Positions 59,176 through 64,000 of a stretch of DNA of 64,000 nt are shown here, in pieces. How positions within the stretch are numbered: the stretch's first letter is position 1; each line of letters opens with the position of its first letter. The notes under the pieces are model-generated. The model was given only the letters and a program-made list of their open reading frames with translations. It did no database searches and was not told the origin of the DNA. Made by a program: the position numbers and the translations under genes. Origin of the DNA: Anthoceros angustus (lineage: Eukaryota > Streptophyta > Anthocerotopsida > Anthocerotales > Anthocerotaceae); assembly GCA_010909165.1 (NCBI GenBank), contig VJWM01000019.1, positions 1,240,001-1,304,000 on the forward strand. The letters are read 5' to 3'.

Positions 59176-60362
59176 GGATACCGCTGCTGCTGCGCTCGTC
59201 ACTACAGAGAAGCACTGCTCCTCCAGCTACCCGAGCTCCACATATAGGGTTTCGTCATGACCCGAGCGAGCTGTACCGAGGATCCCTCAGCCTCGCCCTG
59301 GAGCATTTCCCTCAGGCCAAGGGCCTATCGCATAACAAGCTCCCCTTCCCCCTCCTATCTTGCAACAATCCACATGCCTCTGGAACGGGAGTTTGGCATG
59401 GCAGTACTGTACCCTGGCAAGGCTTGGAAACCTAATAACCCTTGTTTCCTCGGATGCGTGAGCTCATGTTCAGCTGCAAACACGATCCCACAGCATCAGC
59501 CTTTGTCAGAACCCGTCAGAACGACATACAGCACGAGAACCAGGATCCAAAATACCCAAGTGCCCCGACCTGCATACGCTTGCAATCATAGTATGTCTCT
59601 CGCAGCCCTGCACACTTGCTTGGAACTGAAGGCTCTTGCTCCCCCACGCAGTCTCGCATGGACCTCCCCTCTACCTGTAGTCCAATTCACAACCCCATGA
59701 AAACCCAGCAGAAATGTTAGAAGCTTGAAGCAGCCTTTGTGATTTTACCCTAACACAGTCGGACTCGCTCAGGCACTTCACAAGCTCCTGCGCCAAACCC
59801 TTGCATGACTTCGCCATACTCACAGAGGGCGACACGAAAAACCTTCAAGGCTCCAAACTAATCAGAACCCTGACCAGACTAAGGCCAACCGCTCGCCCGA
59901 CTCTTGACGCTTTGGGGATTCTGTTTGCAAACCAGACCACCTCTTGCTCTTCCTGCATTTCCACATCCGATAACAACAAAGCCCTGGACGAGAAAGCCTC
60001 TGCATGTTCGAACAAAGCACCGCCCTTACAAACTTCACGCATCCATCGAGTCTGGTCTTGACGGCAATGCCTCTTCTCTTCTGCAAGAGTTTCTGCTTCT
60101 CCTTGAGTTTCAAACCCTCTTAGGAAACACGACGGAATGCATGGAACACGGCTTTGATTGTTGTCTCAAAGTGACATGCTCAGTCTTGGAGGTAGGCACC
60201 AAACAAGCCATGCGTCCCAAAAGCAACCTTAGATTTCACCAGACTGTCCACAGGGAACACCTCTAGTTCTTCTCCTCAGTCACCTGCTCAAGCTCCTTTT
60301 TAATTACCCGAGCTGTAGATTTGCTCGCACGCTCTCGATCTTCACCAACTGCCGCAAGCACG
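59176..60362. other. Divergent intergenic region between CDC73 and LTV1
   Basis: Open frames of 60-147 codons occur but show no motif or splice structure. The region presumably holds both promoters and 5' UTRs. Confidence 0.5.
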
Positions 60363-62022
60363 ATGGGCAAGAAGAAGCCGTTTGTGGACAAGAAGACTGC
60401 GGCTACCTACAGGCTGGTGTTCAAGAGTGGGGAGGATGGAGACGAAACGGACCGTGTGTTCGTGCGGACCGACGATGGCCCAGCCTGCGTTCCCGGCTTC
60501 GGGGATGAGGATGACGAGAGGCGTTCCCGATTCGCCGGCGACGCAGACTCCAGTGATGGGAGCTTTGCTGGGTACTGGGCAGGCTCTCGCTCACAGGAGC
60601 CTCCGCTTTCGGCTGAGCAGAGGCTGGAGCTGGTGGACGCGGGCTTCCCTGATGACGGCTACAACTATTTGCGGCACCTCAGGAGCATCTCAAAGCAGGG
60701 CACCTTCGTACCTGCCGCCGGCTTCACCTTGGACCGGCTCCGCCCCGACGTGAAGGTAGGCTATGATGTGCCGCTGCTTTCAGCGGATTCGGGGTTTGGT
60801 TTGGTTTGGTTTGGCTGCTGCTGATTGTGTTGGGGGTTTTGCAGGTTTATGCCGCGTCCCCGGAGAGTGGGGCGGCCAAGGCGGTGAGTGGTCGAGGGTT
60901 TCAGGAATTGGAGGATGACAAGGATTTTGAGGCCCAGTCCGATGGGGAGATCGAGGATGACTTTGTCTTGATTGCAAATGAGGGTGGAGACGGAGCACGG
61001 GATTCCGCTAGTGGGTACGACCGAGCGGAGGTCGAGGAGGGAGACGAGGAGGGCGTGTGGGATGAAGAGGCTGAAGCTGAGGATAGGCCCAGGCGCGATC
61101 TGGATCGTCAGTTTGAGAAGGTAGTGGGTCGATTGCTGAACCCTAACGTTTGCCTGGCATGGGAGGTGGATTTGTTTCTGATTTTGCTTGTGATGCTGCA
61201 GCTGGTTCTCCATGAGTACGAAGACGGTGATTCAGATGAGGATGGTGTCGTTCCAGACTTTGAGGTAGACAGCTCTGTGCTGGAAGAAGCCATGGCGGAG
61301 CTCACAACTGACCGGCAGTATGAGACACCTGCTGGGCTTGCTTCTGCGAGGAATGGGAAGAACGAGGCATCTACCAAAGCGGAGGGATTGTATGGGCTGA
61401 AAGAAGCTGGGGCTCCGCTTGTGCCAGAAAGGTTTCTTTTTGAGGATAAAGAGTCAGATAATGAAGTGGTGCTGGAGGAGATATCCGATAAGGAGGAAGG
61501 GTGGGACTGCGAAACGATCGTCTCCACGTTTTCCAATCTGGATAACCATCCTGCTACGATAGATGTTGTGCCGGTTAGGCGGAAGAAGCTGCAGACGGTT
61601 GTGAATGATGGGGAGAACAGGCCGACAATACGGTTGGGAGGCAAAGAGAAGTTACCACTGGATTATGTGGGTAGGAAGGGCGTGGAGAAACCCAGAAACA
61701 GAGTGAAGTTGCCGGCAATACATGAGCCTCCTTCATCAGACGAGACTCCTTTGCAGGGCGATAATGGGAGTAATAGGCGTGATTCCCCCGAACGTCGGAA
61801 AGCGCACAAGGTGAGGAGGTGGTTGTCTGACGTTGATTGCCGCAACGTGGAAACTGTATGGTGTGCCTTACGACACCCAAACTGCTTTTGCAGGCTGCCG
61901 TCAAATCGGAAAGGAGAGAGGCGAGGATTGCGAAGAAGGCCTTGAAACTGCAGTACAAGGCTGAATCAAAGCGGATTCAGCACGATGCCGCTCATGCGGT
62001 ACAGGTTGCAGTCCATCTTTGA
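60363..62022 (+). CDS. LTV1: LTV1, 40S ribosomal subunit biogenesis and export factor
   Basis: LTV1 is a non-ribosomal factor bound to pre-40S particles near the beak and needed for their maturation. Four exons: 60363-60755, 60844-61120, 61202-61810, 61894-62022. The N-terminus is MGKKKPFVDKKTAATYRLVF with KSGEDGDETDRVF. The conserved DDGYNYLRHLRSIS follows, then acidic stretches (ELEDDKDFEAQSDGEIEDDF; EYEDGDSDEDG). SSVLEEAMAELTTDRQYETP comes next, then the C-terminal block DCETIVSTFSNLDNHPATID and KAAVKSERREARIAKKALKL, which is basic and ends AVQVAVHL. All four exons join in phase. The family is conserved from yeast and the blocks are in normal order. Confidence 0.95.
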
Positions 62023-62772
62023 CTGACTCGTCTGCATCGACTTCAGGGGTTTGGAATGCCTTCTGGTGTACAGAGAACCAACAAATTTTGCCTGGATCCC
62101 GAGCACTGTCAGCAATTTATAAACACCCTTTGGATGGAAAGGGAGGGATAGAAGACAGGTACATCTATTGTACGATAGCTGCATCAACTCTTGTCATCCT
62201 CGGCTGTCCTCTGCCTGCCCTTCCGTAAGGCACCAGTGCCTGCACAGGTCTTCGGAAGGCAGGCTAAAGTAACCTCTTTCGATAATCTGCAAGTGCAGCT
62301 GCCTGCCCTTCTGTATGGCACCAGTGCTTGTGATCCAGCAGTCTCGTTGGAAGTGAAACGGACGCCCACAGGTGGCTAAATTCATGCAGGCACCGCAGTA
62401 GTCGTCTATGCTGGCAGCGTGCACTATGAATTACCCCAGAAATGGATGCAATCCATGCGCACTGCAGCTTACCCGGTAACAACAGCCTTGAGTTCGAGGA
62501 AGGTATTGGAAGCTTGGTCAGACCAGTTAACACTAGGAATCGGAAGTGTGCGGTTCGAATCCCTAGGACAGCGAACGCGGAGAATATACCTGTTATAAAA
62601 GTACATCTCGTGTCCAAGTATGCAAGCGTTCGTGGCAAAAGAATGGACAATTGAGACACTTGGCAGGCGACCGGCGACGACCAGTAGATAGAGGAGTCAT
62701 GTGGACATAGGTCAGGGTCTACGTCCAAGGGCAGGACACGCTAGGGCCGGGGTGGCTGGAAGAAGAGAGAGC
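62023..62772. other. Intergenic region between LTV1 and SELO, with short direct repeat
   Basis: A 30-bp imperfect direct repeat (ctgcctgcccttc.gta.ggcaccagtgc) lies at 62211-62240 and 62299-62328, offset 88. A B-box-like word ggttcgaatcc at about 62560 is not part of a foldable tRNA. No gene was seen. Confidence 0.55.
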
Positions 62773-64000
62773 ATGGCTGTGCCGTTGGTAATGCGGGCTG
62801 CAGCCTGGGCGCCCGCGGGAAGGAGAGGAAAGCGCGCACCATCGATCTCGCCTGCGCTCGTGTCCTCCCTCTTCTTCCCTCCCCACCGCCTTAGCCTGCC
62901 CCTGCCCCTGCCCCTGCGGCTGGACGCACGCAGGGGTGTAGTGAGCTTGTCTGCCGATCCTGCCAGATCCGGGGCGGGCGGCCCCGGTGTGGTGAGCTCC
63001 GCGATGGCGGAGGAGCTCAGGAACCTGAGGCTGGATGACGGCAGGAAGGAGGATGCGGGGAACGGTTCTGCTGCGGATTCGGATGCGGCTCCGAGCACCA
63101 GCGGGAGCGCCGCGGGTGGCCCGGGGCCGGGGAAGAAGAAGCTGGAGGATCTGCGGTGGGAGAGCTCGTTCGTCAGCCAGCTGCCGGGGGATGTGAGGGA
63201 GGGGGGCCCCGTGCGGCAGGTGCTGCACGCGTGCTACACCAAGGTGAAGCCCTCGGCGGTGGTGAGGGATCCGAAGGTGGTGGCGTTTTCGGAGCAGTGT
63301 GCGGAGCTTTTGGATCTTGATCCGCGGGAGTTCGAGAGGGACGATGCGGCGGCCATCTGGTCCGGATCCAAGCTGCTGAGCGGGAGCGTGCCCTACGCGC
63401 AGTGCTACGGCGGGCATCAGTTCGGAATGTGGGCCGGGCAGCTGGGAGATGGCAGGGCTATCACTTTGGGAGAGGTTGTGAATGATAAGGGGGAGCGGTG
63501 GGAGTTGCAGCTGAAAGGTGCGGGGCGGACGCCTTACAGCCGGATGGCGGACGGGCTAGCTGTGCTGCGGAGTAGCGTGAGGGAGTTTCTGTGTAGTGAG
63601 GCCATGTTTTATTTAGGGATTCCGACTACCAGGGCCTTGAGCATTGTCACCACCGGTGCTGGTGTGGAGCGTGATATGTTTTACGATGGGAATCCCAAGG
63701 TGGAGCCCGGGGCGGTGGTTTGCCGGGTTGCCCCGTCCTTCTTGAGGTTTGGTTCGTTCCAGATCCACGCGGCCAGGAGGGAGGAGGACGTGGTGCTCGT
63801 CAAGACCCTGGCGGATTATGCAATCCGGCATCATTTTCCTCAGTTCGAGAGCTTGCCGACTGAGCAGCAGGTGGAGCCGGAGACTAGTGAGGAGGAGTCG
63901 GACGAGAGCCCTAGCCCGCGGGTGGATCTGACTAAGAACAAGTACGCAGCATGGTTTGCTGAGGTTGCTGGCCGGACGGCTGCTACCCTGGCGAAGTGGC
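62773..64000 (+). CDS. SELO/YdiU-family pseudokinase (protein AMPylase), 5' part
   Basis: SelO proteins have a kinase fold but transfer AMP to proteins, in mitochondria or plastids, in redox responses. The frame is open from ATG 62773 to the window end without introns. MAVPLVMRAAAWAPAGRRGK and the following Arg/Ser/Pro-rich stretch look like an organelle presequence. An internal ATG at 63004 (MAEELRNLRLDDGR) would give a form lacking it. Conserved SelO blocks follow: DLRWESSFVSQLPGD, VPYAQCYGGHQFGMWAGQLG, DGRAITLGEV, ELQLKGAGRTPYSRMADGLA, VLRSSVREFLCSEAM and IPTTRALSIVTTG. An acidic insert (EPETSEEESDESPSP) interrupts before KYAAWFAEVAGRTA. The C-terminal lobe lies beyond the window. Confidence 0.94.
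   Translation, partial: MAVPLVMRAAAWAPAGRRGKRAPSISPALVSSLFFPPHRLSLPLPLPLRLDARRGVVSLSADPARSGAGGPGVVSSAMAEELRNLRLDDGRKEDAGNGSAADSDAAPSTSGSAAGGPGPGKKKLEDLRWESSFVSQLPGDVREGGPVRQVLHACYTKVKPSAVVRDPKVVAFSEQCAELLDLDPREFERDDAAAIWSGSKLLSGSVPYAQCYGGHQFGMWAGQLGDGRAITLGEVVNDKGERWELQLKGAGRTPYSRMADGLAVLRSSVREFLCSEAMFYLGIPTTRALSIVTTGAGVERDMFYDGNPKVEPGAVVCRVAPSFLRFGSFQIHAARREEDVVLVKTLADYAIRHHFPQFESLPTEQQVEPETSEEESDESPSPRVDLTKNKYAAWFAEVAGRTAATLAKW

Noticed and set aside
62510-62590. tRNA-like stretch with ggttcgaatcc
   Set aside because: The T stem and acceptor stem do not pair; only a B-box-like word is present.

Overview
This is a nuclear segment from a land plant. The genes with recognisable products are plant-type or general eukaryotic housekeeping genes: plastid fatty-acid exporter, thylakoid bestrophin channel, THA8-like PPR, LORELEI-like GPI protein, C2/SMP synaptotagmin, GCP5, APC2, CDC73, LTV1, SELO, histone H4 and RNF113/CWC24. 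Introns are short (mostly about 60-150 nt) with ordinary GT-AG borders. Two very long E-type PPR genes with few or no introns and highly repetitive modules suggest a seedless plant (moss, lycophyte or fern grade). I cannot name the species.

Layout. 1-6.8 kb: GC-rich repeat territory with a 1.37-kb tandem duplication and no gene I can support. 6.8-13.6 kb: a membrane protein with a C-terminal HNH-like domain (+), an unrecognised one-TM protein (-) and a thioredoxin-fold PRXL2-like protein (+). 14.5-15.6 kb: a small ORF with 16-residue repeats and a translatable minisatellite that runs into the 3' end of the next gene. 15.6-24.1 kb: GCP5 and a ~1200-aa PPR gene, both (-). 24.2-28.3 kb: a head-to-head paralogous PPR gene (+), broken by a 1.17-kb tandem duplication with three single-base deletions in one copy. 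28.4-30.9 kb: FAX1-like gene (+), a strong hairpin and histone H4 (-). 31-37.4 kb: AT-rich DNA, several tandem-repeat families, a probable LTR fragment and a rearranged inverted pseudo-copy of the C2 gene found 6 kb further on. 37.4-48.6 kb: RNF113/CWC24 (-), C2/SMP gene (+), LORELEI-like gene (-), THA8-like PPR (+). 48.9-64 kb: APC2 (-), VCCN1-like channel (+), CDC73 (-), LTV1 (+) and the 5' part of SELO (+, runs off the window).

The genes do not form one pathway. Several work in plastids (FAX1, VCCN1, probably THA8-like, PRXL2-like and the HNH protein), others in cell division and the nucleus (GCP5, APC2, CDC73, H4, RNF113). Many neighbours are divergent pairs with spacers under about 800 bp.

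A recurring oddity is that several coding or duplicated stretches differ only by missing bases in short homopolymers (PPR duplication, FAX1 Gly tract, the 34-36 kb repeat, perhaps the CDC73 tail). This may reflect residual assembly error rather than biology, and it colours the interpretation of the broken genes.
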